NCBI GenBank assembly: GCA_023430845.1
Contig: JAEYYJ010000006.1
Location: 1-18,024 of the forward strand
Length of the DNA stretch: 18,024 nt
Origin: Pseudomonadota bacterium
Lineage (GTDB): Bacteria > Pseudomonadota > Alphaproteobacteria > Rhizobiales > Hyphomicrobiaceae
Reading direction: 5' to 3'
The notes below the pieces were generated by a model. It did no database searches, was not told the origin of the DNA, and worked only from the letters and a program-made list of their open reading frames with translations. A program made the translations under genes and the position numbers. The first letter of the stretch is position 1. Each line of letters opens with the position of its first letter. Below are positions 1 through 6,974 of the stretch, in pieces.

Positions 1-1481
1 TGCGTGCAGCCGCACATGGGTTGGACGGCGGCGGGATTGTAGCGGTCGCCAAGCCTGAGCCGCAGGATCTGCTCGACGAGACCCGTGCAGGAGCCGCACG
101 AAGCCGATGCCTTGGTGCGCGCACGCACATCGTCGAGTGATTTGAGGCCCAGGCCGTCGATGGCAGCCGTGATCTTGCCTTTGCAGACGCCGTTGCAGCC
201 GCAGATTTCCGCCTCGTCGGGCAGTGCTGCAACGGCGGCCGTAGGGTCGGCCGGGCCACCCGCCGCGAATGCGGGGCCGAAGATGAGCGTGTCGCGCATG
301 GGAGCGACATCGGTGCGCTTGCGCAGAAGATCGAAGAACCAAGCGCCGTCGGCCGTGTCGCCATACATGACGACGCCGATGATGCGGTCATCCTTGAGTA
401 CGAGGCGTTTGTAGATGCCGCGTGCCGCGTCGCGCAGCACGATCTCCTGGCGATCCTTGGCGTCCGCAAAATCTCCGGCCGAGAAAAGATTGATGCCGGT
501 GACCTTGAGCTTGGTCGCGGTAGCACTCGGGGTGAAGCGCGGGTCGGCATCGCCAGCTAGGTGCGACGCGGCGACGCCGGCCATCTCGTAGAGAGGAGCG
601 ACAAGCCCGAAAACCTGGCCATCGACCTCGACGCATTCGCCGAGCGCGAAGATGTCGGGATCGCTCGTGCGCATTGTGGCATCGACGGCAATGCCGCGCT
701 TGCATTCGATGCCGGCCTCTTTGGCGAGCGCGGTATTGGGCCGAATGCCGATCGCCATCACAACAAGATCTGCAGGAATAAGAGTGCCGTCTTCCAGTTC
801 CACGGCTTCGACACGCGCTGGGCCAAGGCGGATGTCGCTGCTGATGAGCTGCTTGGTGTTGGCCTTGGTGATGACCTTGATGCCGCGGTTCTCGACGGCC
901 TTCTGCAGCAGATGACCTGCAACGACATCGAGCTGGCGCTCCATGAGCGTCGGCATGAGATGGAGCACGGTCACATCCATGCCCTGATCTTTGAGGCCGG
1001 CTGCAGCTTCGAGGCCGAGGAGCCCGCCGCCGATAACCACCGCGCGACCGCCGGATTTTGCAGCGAGCAGCATCGCGTGGACATCGTCGAGATCGCGATA
1101 GGTGAGGACGCCGGCCAGATCATGTCCGGGCACCGGAAGAATAAAGGGAACAGAGCCCGTCGCGATGATCAGCTTGTCGTACGGCGCGACCTCGCCGTGC
1201 TCCGAGCGCACCGTCTTCGCTTCGCGGTCGATCTGGACGACCTTGTGGCCCTTGTAGAGAGTAATCCCGCGCTCGACGTACCAGCCATCGCCGTGGATGA
1301 CGATTTCCTCGAACGTCTTCTCGCCTGAGAGTACTGGCGACAGCATGATGCGGTCATAGTTTACGCGCGGCTCGGCATTGAAGATCGTGACGTCATACGC
1401 GTCGGGCGCCAACTCGAAGAGCTTTTCGATCGCGCGCCCCGGCGCCATGCCATTGCCGATGACGACAAGCTTTTGCTTCAT
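1..1481 (-). CDS. nirB: Nitrite reductase [NAD(P)H] large subunit, N-terminal part (cut by left window edge)
   Basis: Cytoplasmic assimilatory nitrite reductase, which reduces nitrite to ammonium with NAD(P)H. About 493 residues are visible and the frame is open at the left edge, so the C-terminal siroheme/4Fe-4S half is missing; family members usually exceed 800 residues. Visible features are an N-terminal FAD Rossmann motif (GNGMAPGR, residues 9-16), a second nucleotide-binding glycine motif (GGGLLGLEAA, about 151-160), and a BFD-like [2Fe-2S] domain with CGC at 427-429 and CGSC at 462-465. The last visible residues, CGCT, match the linker that normally follows this domain. The ATG is preceded by GGAAG at suitable spacing. 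It lies 34 bp after the transporter ATPase gene, so it is probably the fourth gene of the nrt operon. nirD and a nitrate reductase gene would be expected just outside the window, but this is inference. Confidence 0.95.
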   Translation of the reverse strand, partial: MKQKLVVIGNGMAPGRAIEKLFELAPDAYDVTIFNAEPRVNYDRIMLSPVLSGEKTFEEIVIHGDGWYVERGITLYKGHKVVQIDREAKTVRSEHGEVAPYDKLIIATGSVPFILPVPGHDLAGVLTYRDLDDVHAMLLAAKSGGRAVVIGGGLLGLEAAAGLKDQGMDVTVLHLMPTLMERQLDVVAGHLLQKAVENRGIKVITKANTKQLISSDIRLGPARVEAVELEDGTLIPADLVVMAIGIRPNTALAKEAGIECKRGIAVDATMRTSDPDIFALGECVEVDGQVFGLVAPLYEMAGVAASHLAGDADPRFTPSATATKLKVTGINLFSAGDFADAKDRQEIVLRDAARGIYKRLVLKDDRIIGVVMYGDTADGAWFFDLLRKRTDVAPMRDTLIFGPAFAAGGPADPTAAVAALPDEAEICGCNGVCKGKITAAIDGLGLKSLDDVRARTKASASCGSCTGLVEQILRLRLGDRYNPAAVQPMCGCT

Positions 1482-1515
1482 GATGGTGCTTCCAACATGG
1501 GGTGCTGGGATGATC

Positions 1516-2316
1516 TCACGCGGCTTGCAGTGACGGTGCGCGGTGGCGCTCGTAGAGGAACTTGAGGACGGACGCGCGCGCTTGCAGATAGGTCGGGTCA
1601 GCGGTCAACTCCAGGCGCTTGCGCGGACGCGGCAGCGGCACCTCGAGCACTTCCCCGATCGTTGCGGATGGACCATTGGTCATCATGACGATGCGGTCTG
1701 AGAGCAGTACGGCCTCGTCCACGTCGTGGGTGATCATGATGACGGTGTTGCCGAGACGCGCGTGGATCTGCATGACCGAGTCCTGCAGATGTGCGCGGGT
1801 GAGCGCATCGAGAGCACCGAAGGGCTCGTCGAGTAGCAGCACCTTCGGCTCCATGGCGAGCGCGCGGGCGATACCGACGCGTTGCTTCATGCCGCCGGAA
1901 ATCTCGGCAGGAAGCTTGTCCTTGGCATGGACCATCTGCACGAGATCGAGATTGTGCATGGTCCAGGCTTGCCGCTCGCTGCGCGATTTCGTTTGCCCGA
2001 ACACCTTGTCGACGGCGAGCTTGACGTTCGCGTAGACACTGAGCCACGGCAGCAGCGAGTGGTTCTGGAAGACGACTGCGCGGTCGGGGCCGGGATCGCG
2101 TACCTCCTGGTTCTCGAGCAGGATGGCGCCTGTCGTTAGCGGAGTGAGACCGGCGATCAGGTTGAGCAGCGTCGACTTTCCGCAGCCCGAGTGCCCGATG
2201 ATGGAGACGTAGGAGCCGCGCGTTATGGTGAGATCGATGTCGCGGAGCACCTCGGTCGTTGCGTTGCCGCGCACGAAGCTCTTCGAGACGTGATCGACTT
2301 TCAGGAAGGGCGTCAT
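1516..2316 (-). CDS. nrtD: Nitrate/nitrite ABC transporter ATP-binding protein (NrtD type)
   Basis: ATPase subunit that powers nitrate/nitrite import together with NrtA and NrtB. The 266-residue protein has all the ABC motifs: Walker A GHSGCGKST (41-49), Q-loop VFQN (Q84), signature ISGGM (139-143), Walker B LLLDEP (160-165) and the H-loop histidine at about 197 (ITHD). It carries one nucleotide-binding domain and lacks the extra NrtA-like domain of cyanobacterial NrtC, so it is the NrtD/NasD type. I chose the ATG at 2316 because GAGGAG sits 7 bases upstream. An in-frame TTG at 2331 overlaps the nrtB stop and has no comparable ribosome binding site. It lies between nrtB and nirB in one operon. 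Without the context, the sequence alone could also suit a taurine, sulfonate or cyanate transporter ATPase. Confidence 0.93.
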   Translation of the reverse strand: MTPFLKVDHVSKSFVRGNATTEVLRDIDLTITRGSYVSIIGHSGCGKSTLLNLIAGLTPLTTGAILLENQEVRDPGPDRAVVFQNHSLLPWLSVYANVKLAVDKVFGQTKSRSERQAWTMHNLDLVQMVHAKDKLPAEISGGMKQRVGIARALAMEPKVLLLDEPFGALDALTRAHLQDSVMQIHARLGNTVIMITHDVDEAVLLSDRIVMMTNGPSATIGEVLEVPLPRPRKRLELTADPTYLQARASVLKFLYERHRAPSLQAA

Positions 2317-2327
2317 GATGTAACTCC

Positions 2328-3251
2328 TCAAGTGGCTTGGGTGCCACGCGTGGCGAGGTTTCCGATACCGGCGACGACGCGGTCGAGCACGAAGCCGACG
2401 ATGCCGATGTAGGCGAGCGCGACGACGATGTCGGGAAGACGCGAGGAGTTCCAGGCATCCCAGATGAAGAAGCCGATGCCGACGCCGCCGGTGAGCATTT
2501 CAGCTGCGACGATCGCGAGCCAAGAGAGACCGATGCCGATGCGGAGGCCCGTGAAGATGTAGGGCGCGGCCGACGGGATCATGATGCGCCAGAAAAACTC
2601 CAGATGATTGAGCCGGAGTACGGCGGCGACGTTCCGGTAGTCCTGTGGAATGTTGCGGATGCCGACCGCCGTGTTGATGATGATCGGCCAGATCGCGGTG
2701 ATGAAGATCACGAAGATCGCGAAGGGGTTCGCGTCGCGAAAGGCGGCGAGCGAGATCGGCAGCCAGGCGAGCGGCGGCACCGTGCGCAGCACCTGGAAAA
2801 TCGGATCGAGGCCGCGCATGGCCCACACGCTCTGGCCGACGAGCGCGCCGAGCAGAATGCCGGCAACCGCGGCAAGGCCGAAGCCGATCGCGACACGCTG
2901 TAGTGAAGTCAGCACACGCCAGCCGAGCCCGATGTCCTGCGAGCCCATGACGAAGAAGGGGTCGAGAATGAGGTCGCTCGACTCAGCCCAGATCGTCGAT
3001 GGTGGCGGCAGGCTCGCCGTCGGCCCACTGCTGGCCAGTTCCCAGACCAGCAACAGCGCGCAAAGCACGATGATGGGCGGCACAATGACGGCAAGCCACG
3101 ATTGAGTTGCCGTCCACATGCGTTCGCCGAGGGACGATCGTGGTGGGGCGAAGGCAATGAGCTGCGCCTGCTTGCTGTGCGGTGCTGCGCTAGCCGCAGC
3201 GGAATTGTCTAGCGAGGCCACAATGAGGTTGCGTGCGCTTTGCGCCGTCAT
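2328..3251 (-). CDS. nrtB: Nitrate/nitrite ABC transporter permease
   Basis: Inner-membrane permease of the nitrate/nitrite importer, 307 residues from the chosen start. Hydrophobic segments begin at about residues 53, 121, 178, 236 and 275, as expected for a binding-protein-dependent permease of the NrtB/SsuC/TauC class. The cytoplasmic EAA-like loop that contacts the ATPase is visible at about 198-230 (IRNIPQDYRNVAAVLRL followed by the FFWRIMIPSAAP stretch). The ATG at 3251 has AAGGAG 9 bases upstream. A GTG at 3290 would add 13 residues but has no clear ribosome binding site. It follows nrtA by 44 bp and ends 11 bp before the ATPase ATG, consistent with cotranscription. The nitrate assignment rests on the flanking nrtA, nirB and nasST. 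Confidence 0.93.
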   Translation of the reverse strand: MTAQSARNLIVASLDNSAAASAAPHSKQAQLIAFAPPRSSLGERMWTATQSWLAVIVPPIIVLCALLLVWELASSGPTASLPPPSTIWAESSDLILDPFFVMGSQDIGLGWRVLTSLQRVAIGFGLAAVAGILLGALVGQSVWAMRGLDPIFQVLRTVPPLAWLPISLAAFRDANPFAIFVIFITAIWPIIINTAVGIRNIPQDYRNVAAVLRLNHLEFFWRIMIPSAAPYIFTGLRIGIGLSWLAIVAAEMLTGGVGIGFFIWDAWNSSRLPDIVVALAYIGIVGFVLDRVVAGIGNLATRGTQAT

Positions 3252-3295
3252 CGGCTGGCTCTCCTTGCTCAGGATCTCGGGGGACGCCACAGAAC

Positions 3296-4642
3296 TCAGA
3301 CCATTGCGCGCTTGATCGCGAGCGATTTGAGGTAGCCCATGGGATCAGCAGGATCGAAGACCTTGCCGTCGAAGAACTTCTCGACGCCGCGGCTATCGCC
3401 TGTCGGATAATCCTTCAGACCGAGGCCCTTCGCCGCCTCGATCCAGAGATCGGAGCGATTGGTCTTGTCGACGAGGCTCTTGATGTCGATATCGGGCTCG
3501 AACTTGCCCCAGCGGATGTTCTCAGTGACGAACCACGTATCGAGACTCTTCCACGGGTACGATGTTTCGCCCTTCTCGCCCCAGAATTTCATCAGCAGGT
3601 TGGTACCTTTCGCCGTGCGCCCGCGCCCGTAGTTGATGTCGCCCTTGATACGGCCGATGATGTCGGGCACCGGGACGTTGAACCACTGGCGACGGCCGAT
3701 GATCGTGGCCATCTCCTGCTTGTTCTCCATCTTCTCGCACCACTGCTGCGCTTCCATTGTCGCCATCATGATGGCGAGTGCCGCCTTGGGATTGGCGTCG
3801 ACCCAGTCCGCGCGCATGCCCAGCACCTTTTCGGGATGCTTGAACCAAACCTCCCCTGTGGTGGCGGCCGTAAACCCGATGTCTTGATTGACAAGTTGCT
3901 CGTTCCAGGGTTCGCCGACGCAGAACGCGTCCATGTTGCCGACCTTCATGTTCGCCACCATCTGCGCGGGCGGAACGACGATGGTCGACACGTCCTTGTC
4001 GGGATCGATTCCACCCGCTGCGAGCCAGTATCGAATCCAGAGATCGTGCGTTCCGCCGGGAAAAGTCATCGCGACCTTGACCTCCTTGCCCGAGGCCACC
4101 TTCTTCGCGAATGCATCCTTGAGCGCCGAGCAATCGGTGCCGACCTTGAGATCTTTGTATTCGTTGGAGACCGAAAGGCCCTGGCAGTCCTCGTTCAGGC
4201 CAAGCAGCGTGTACATAGGCAAGGGCTGATTGTTCTGCATGACCTTACCGGTCGCATAGAGGTGCGGTTTTGGTCTCAGGATGTGGCCGCCATCGATGCC
4301 GTTGGCCTTGGTGCCGAGCGCCATGTTGTCCCGCGTCGCACCCCACGAGGCTTGCTTCGCGATATCCATGTCGGGGAGGCCGTGCTTTGCGTAGAAGCCC
4401 TTTTCCTTCGCGATGATCAGTGGTGCAGCGTCAGTGAGCGCGATGTAGCCGAGCTTCGTGCCCTTGACCTCGGGGCCGGCCGCTTGTGCGAATGCGCCAC
4501 CGGGAAATGCTGCCTTGATGGATGAGAAGAGCGCAGCCGTCGCGGCCGTAGCGGATGCCTGCCGCAGCAGTGTGCGGCGATCGATCGTGGAAGCGGTGGT
4601 GGCGGTACGAATGACGGAATTCGGACCTTTTGATTTGGGCAT
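3296..4642 (-). CDS. nrtA: Nitrate/nitrite-binding protein of ABC transporter, Tat-exported
   Basis: Periplasmic or membrane-anchored solute receptor of the NrtA/CmpA family that delivers nitrate/nitrite to NrtB. The 448-residue product starts with a twin-arginine signal (DRRTLLRQ at 21-28, then an alanine-rich stretch and a likely cleavage after AFA near 52), so it is probably exported folded by the Tat system. Family motifs include KQASWGATRD (96-105), the PGGTHDLWIRYWLAAGG region (195-211) and FCVGEPWNEQL (240-250). The start at 4642 is supported by AGGAG 6 bases upstream. The frame stays open to 4789, but that extension is the leader RNA containing the terminator, so the longer start should not be used. 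It is the first gene of the nrtA-nrtB-nrtD-nirB unit and is controlled by the sigma-54 promoter and NasT-responsive leader described separately. Confidence 0.95.
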   Translation of the reverse strand: MPKSKGPNSVIRTATTASTIDRRTLLRQASATAATAALFSSIKAAFPGGAFAQAAGPEVKGTKLGYIALTDAAPLIIAKEKGFYAKHGLPDMDIAKQASWGATRDNMALGTKANGIDGGHILRPKPHLYATGKVMQNNQPLPMYTLLGLNEDCQGLSVSNEYKDLKVGTDCSALKDAFAKKVASGKEVKVAMTFPGGTHDLWIRYWLAAGGIDPDKDVSTIVVPPAQMVANMKVGNMDAFCVGEPWNEQLVNQDIGFTAATTGEVWFKHPEKVLGMRADWVDANPKAALAIMMATMEAQQWCEKMENKQEMATIIGRRQWFNVPVPDIIGRIKGDINYGRGRTAKGTNLLMKFWGEKGETSYPWKSLDTWFVTENIRWGKFEPDIDIKSLVDKTNRSDLWIEAAKGLGLKDYPTGDSRGVEKFFDGKVFDPADPMGYLKSLAIKRAMV

Positions 4643-4735
4643 GCCTTGCTCCTGCCTCGCGGTTGAACGCATTGCTGCATGGGGCCGTCCGAATTTCCCG
4701 TTTTGCCTGGAGACGCTTCGTCCGGCTCTGGACGG

Positions 4736-4798
4736 AAAAAAAAAGCGCCGCGACATGAACTCTCGGCCTTCGATGAAGGCCCTCGTCATGTCGGCGCC
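4736..4798 (-). terminator. Intrinsic terminator in the nrtA leader (attenuator)
   Basis: Read on the minus strand, the arm at 4798-4786 pairs with the arm at 4758-4745: seven pairs, a two-base bulge on the 3' side (4751-4750), then five more pairs at the base. The apex contains a perfect seven-pair hairpin GGCCTTC-ATC-GAAGGCC (4781-4765). The stem is followed at once by nine T (4744-4736). It stands about 95 bases upstream of the nrtA ATG and downstream of the promoter, so it would stop transcription before the operon unless it is disrupted. The base of its 5' arm (4798-4792) is shared with the second ANTAR-type hairpin, so the two structures exclude each other. Confidence 0.9.
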
Positions 4799-4823
4799 GC
4801 TGCCGGTAGCCCGTCGTTGGGCT
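4792..4823 (-). promoter_or_regulatory. ANTAR (NasT) target RNA: tandem hexaloop hairpins
   Basis: On the minus strand, the first hairpin is AGCCC-AACGAC-GGGCT (4823-4808) and the second is CGGC-AGCGGC-GCCG (4805-4792), separated by two unpaired bases. Both loops have exactly six bases with A at position 1 and G at position 4. This is the known signature of RNA sites bound by ANTAR-domain antiterminators such as NasR and NasT. The 3' arm of the second hairpin is also the base of the terminator 5' arm, giving the expected mutually exclusive fold. The antiterminator gene nasT is encoded in the same cluster. The structures are seen in the sequence; NasT binding is inferred. Confidence 0.88.
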
Positions 4824-4858
4824 GGGAAACTGGGACTGGCTTTTGATTAACCTACTTA

Positions 4859-4873
4859 GCAGGAAGCGTGCCA
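4859..4873 (-). promoter_or_regulatory. Sigma-54 (RpoN) -24/-12 promoter of the nrtA operon
   Basis: The minus strand reads TGGCACGCTTCCTGC. This matches the sigma-54 consensus (TGGCAC-N5-TTGC), with GG and GC separated by the required 10 bases. Transcription would start near 4848, about 25 bases before the first ANTAR hairpin and about 205 bases before the nrtA ATG. Sigma-54 control is usual for nitrogen assimilation genes and needs an NtrC-type activator; a candidate upstream site lies near 4982-4998. Confidence 0.85.
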
Positions 4874-4981
4874 GTTCCGGAGGGTTCCTAAAATCGTTTC
4901 TAGATCAGCCGCTTAATGCGGAAATGAAAGGTGAGTGGTTATGCCGGAGAGCGTGTTGAGTACGCCTGGAATTCGGGCGAT

Positions 4982-4998
4982 TGCGCGCTTATTGTGCA
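4982..4998 (-). promoter_or_regulatory. Candidate NtrC-type upstream activator site
   Basis: This 17-base site reads TGCAC-N7-GCGCA on the minus strand. It fits the NtrC dyad pattern TGCAC-N7-GTGCA with one mismatch. Its centre is about 140 bases upstream of the predicted sigma-54 transcription start, a normal distance for an enhancer-like NtrC site. It overlaps a second inverted repeat, TTGCGC-N12-GCGCAA (4981-5004), so a hairpin just after nasS is an alternative reading. Confidence 0.5.
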
Positions 4999-5016
4999 GC
5001 GCAACGAGGCTGCTTA

Positions 5017-6276
5017 TCACGGCGTCTCCGTCGTTTTGACGGGCGCCGCCGCGAGGTAGTCTTCGACACGCTCGGGATCAAAGATGGCACCATCGAAAAA
5101 GCGGTCAGGCGCGATGAAAAGCCGTCCCACGGTCGACGGCACCGGAGTCTCGACGTCAAGCGATCCTTCGACTTTGGCATTTGCTGTCGGCAACGGCACG
5201 CCGAGCGGTGCCAGCGCAGCGCGATGGAGGTCCGGTCGGTAAGTGGACTGCGCGCGTGCGTAGCCTTCCGCGCTCATCTTCGTTTCGCCCCAGCGAACCA
5301 TCTGCGCATAGAACCATGCCGCGTGGCTCTTCCAAGGGAAGTTGGCCGCGGATGCCGAATAGTTCAGGAAGCCATCGACGCGCATTTCTTCGCCATCATC
5401 GAGTGCGATGCGACCGTCGAGGTTGGCCAGCAGAATCTCCTCCGGCAGGTCGAAGATCTCGGGACGCGACAAGAGCTGCGCAAGCTCCATGCGATTTGCA
5501 GGATCATCGCACCACACGGCTGCCTGGTAGACCGCGCGGATCAGGCGAAAGTGGCGTTCAGGATCTGCTTCGGCCCAATCCTGTGCCACGCCGAGAACCT
5601 TCTCGGGGCTCGCGCACCATATGGCGACGTTCGTAGTGATACAGCGTCCGGAACCGCCAACGGATGCGATTCTGCCCCAAGGTTCGCCGGCACAGAAACC
5701 GTCGATCTGCCCGGCGGCAAGCGCGGCCGGCATCAGCGGTGGCGGCACAGCGACGATGTCGATCTCGACATTCGGGACTATGCCGGCTGCGGCAAGCCAA
5801 TAGGAGAGCTGATACGTGTGCGCCGAGTGATGATGGACGACGGCAAAGACCAGCTTTGCCACGCCTTTGCGCCGTCGTTGAGCAACGACCTCCGCGAGCG
5901 CTCGCGCCGTGCCCTCGGCATCAAGGTGTGTCGGCGCTCCTGCAGCCTTCAGGTCGGCCCACAGAGTACGCGACACGGTGATCGTATTGCCGCCAAAGCC
6001 GAGCATGAGTGGCACGATGAGGTCATCGGCAAGCGGCGTCAGGCCGAGGCACGCGGCAATCGGCATAGGCGCGAGCATGTGCGCGGCATCGAGATGGCGC
6101 ACAGCAATGCGGTCGCGCAACGTCGCCCAGGAAGCTTCTTTCGTGAGATGTGCGCGGAGGCCCTCCGCTTCCATGAAGCCGAGCATGCTCGCTGCGACGA
6201 CCGGCGCGCAGTCCGTCAGTGGCATGAAGCCGATGCGCACGAGGTTTGGATCACCGGCTCTGGGTGCGCGGTTCAT
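5017..6276 (-). CDS. nasS: NasS: nitrate/nitrite-sensing regulator (NrtA-like, cytoplasmic)
   Basis: 419-residue protein of the NrtA/CmpA periplasmic-binding-protein family without any signal peptide (it begins MNRAPRAGDPNLVRIGFMPL), so it should stay in the cytoplasm. Shared family motifs with NrtA are KEASWATLRD (46-55), HTYQLSYWLAAAG (153-165) and FCAGEPWG (194-201). In known systems NasS binds nitrate or nitrite and holds NasT inactive when neither is present. The ATG overlaps the nasT stop as ATGA and is preceded by GGAGGAAAG, so the two are translationally coupled, as expected for partners needed in fixed ratio. The stop is followed by the nrtA regulatory region. The lack of a signal peptide and the coupling to nasT separate it from a second transporter receptor. 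Confidence 0.93.
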   Translation of the reverse strand: MNRAPRAGDPNLVRIGFMPLTDCAPVVAASMLGFMEAEGLRAHLTKEASWATLRDRIAVRHLDAAHMLAPMPIAACLGLTPLADDLIVPLMLGFGGNTITVSRTLWADLKAAGAPTHLDAEGTARALAEVVAQRRRKGVAKLVFAVVHHHSAHTYQLSYWLAAAGIVPNVEIDIVAVPPPLMPAALAAGQIDGFCAGEPWGRIASVGGSGRCITTNVAIWCASPEKVLGVAQDWAEADPERHFRLIRAVYQAAVWCDDPANRMELAQLLSRPEIFDLPEEILLANLDGRIALDDGEEMRVDGFLNYSASAANFPWKSHAAWFYAQMVRWGETKMSAEGYARAQSTYRPDLHRAALAPLGVPLPTANAKVEGSLDVETPVPSTVGRLFIAPDRFFDGAIFDPERVEDYLAAAPVKTTETP

Positions 6277-6878
6277 GTGCTTTCCTCCTCGCCGAGCAGA
6301 TCGGCTGCCGTGATCAGGATCTCGGCAATCTCGGCGATACGCTTGTTCTTCTGCATGGCTGTCGAACGCAGGAGCGCATAGGCATTCTCTTCGCTCAGGC
6401 CCCGCGTGCGCATGAGTATGCCTTTGGCCCGCTCGATGCGTTTGCGCTCGCTGAGTTCGCTGCGTGCCTGAGCGAGCTCCTCGCGCAGGCGCTCGAAGGC
6501 GCGGAAGCGGCGGATGGCCGTGTCGAGGATCGGCTTGATGCGCTCCTTCTTGAGGCCGTCGACGACATAGGCCGAGACGCCTGCATCGATGGCCGCTTCG
6601 ATGGAGGCATCATCCGTGCGGTCGACGAACATCGCGACCGGTCGCTTCGCGGCGCGCGAGACCTGGAACATGTGCTCAAGCGCATCGCGGTTCGGGCTCT
6701 CGAGGTCGATGACGATCACGTCGGGATCGAGCTCAACGATCCGGCGCATGAGCCCCTTGGCTTCGTCGATCACGGTCACGCGTGCCTGATCCGCCTCCTT
6801 GAGCCCCTCCTCGATGATGGAGGCGCGGATGCGGTTGGCGTCGATGACGAGGATGTGCAGTGGCGCACGATCATTCAT
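6273..6878 (-). CDS. nasT: NasT: ANTAR-domain RNA-binding antiterminator
   Basis: 201-residue regulator with an N-terminal receiver-like domain (about 7-125; acidic D13, candidate phosphoacceptor D58 in VIVIDLE, K110) and a C-terminal ANTAR domain (about 136-192, core ERAKGILMRTRGLSEENAY). NasT proteins bind tandem hexaloop hairpins in leader RNA and prevent termination. A matching target lies 5' of nrtA in this window. NasT activity is controlled by NasS binding rather than by a cognate kinase. The start is uncertain: ATG 6878 gives the typical length, while an in-frame GTG at 6902 adds eight residues and lies inside a dyad repeat; neither has a clear ribosome binding site. The stop overlaps the nasS start by 4 bp. 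Confidence 0.94.
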   Translation of the reverse strand: MNDRAPLHILVIDANRIRASIIEEGLKEADQARVTVIDEAKGLMRRIVELDPDVIVIDLESPNRDALEHMFQVSRAAKRPVAMFVDRTDDASIEAAIDAGVSAYVVDGLKKERIKPILDTAIRRFRAFERLREELAQARSELSERKRIERAKGILMRTRGLSEENAYALLRSTAMQKNKRIAEIAEILITAADLLGEEEST

Positions 6879-6890
6879 CGCGGCATCTTG

Positions 6891-6903
6891 TGTGCGCTGC
6901 ACA
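6891..6903. repeat. Inverted repeat upstream of nasT
   Basis: Perfect dyad TGTGC-GCT-GCACA just upstream of the chosen nasT ATG. It is part of a 15-base string (6893-6907) that recurs exactly, in opposite orientation, at 4989-5003 upstream of the nrtA promoter. It could be an operator shared by both nas transcription units. The sequence is seen; the binding role is inferred. Confidence 0.45.
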
Positions 6904-6974
6904 ATAATCGCAAGAGGCGGAAACTGCCGGATTTTCGGGCGGGAATGGGCGCTTTTATGGCAGTTGGACGGTGC

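Noticed and set aside
3233..4525. Long plus-strand open frame (430 codons) opposite nrtA
   Set aside because: It is antisense to a gene with full family motifs and its translation shows no recognisable domain; long antisense frames are common in GC-rich genes.
5017..6276. Reading nasS as a second periplasmic nitrate-binding transporter subunit
   Set aside because: There is no signal peptide, and its start overlaps the nasT stop, as in known NasS-NasT pairs.
4981..6381. Plus-strand open frame of 466 codons opposite nasS
   Set aside because: It is a GC-driven antisense shadow of nasS, and it would run over the NtrC-like site and the nasS/nasT junction.
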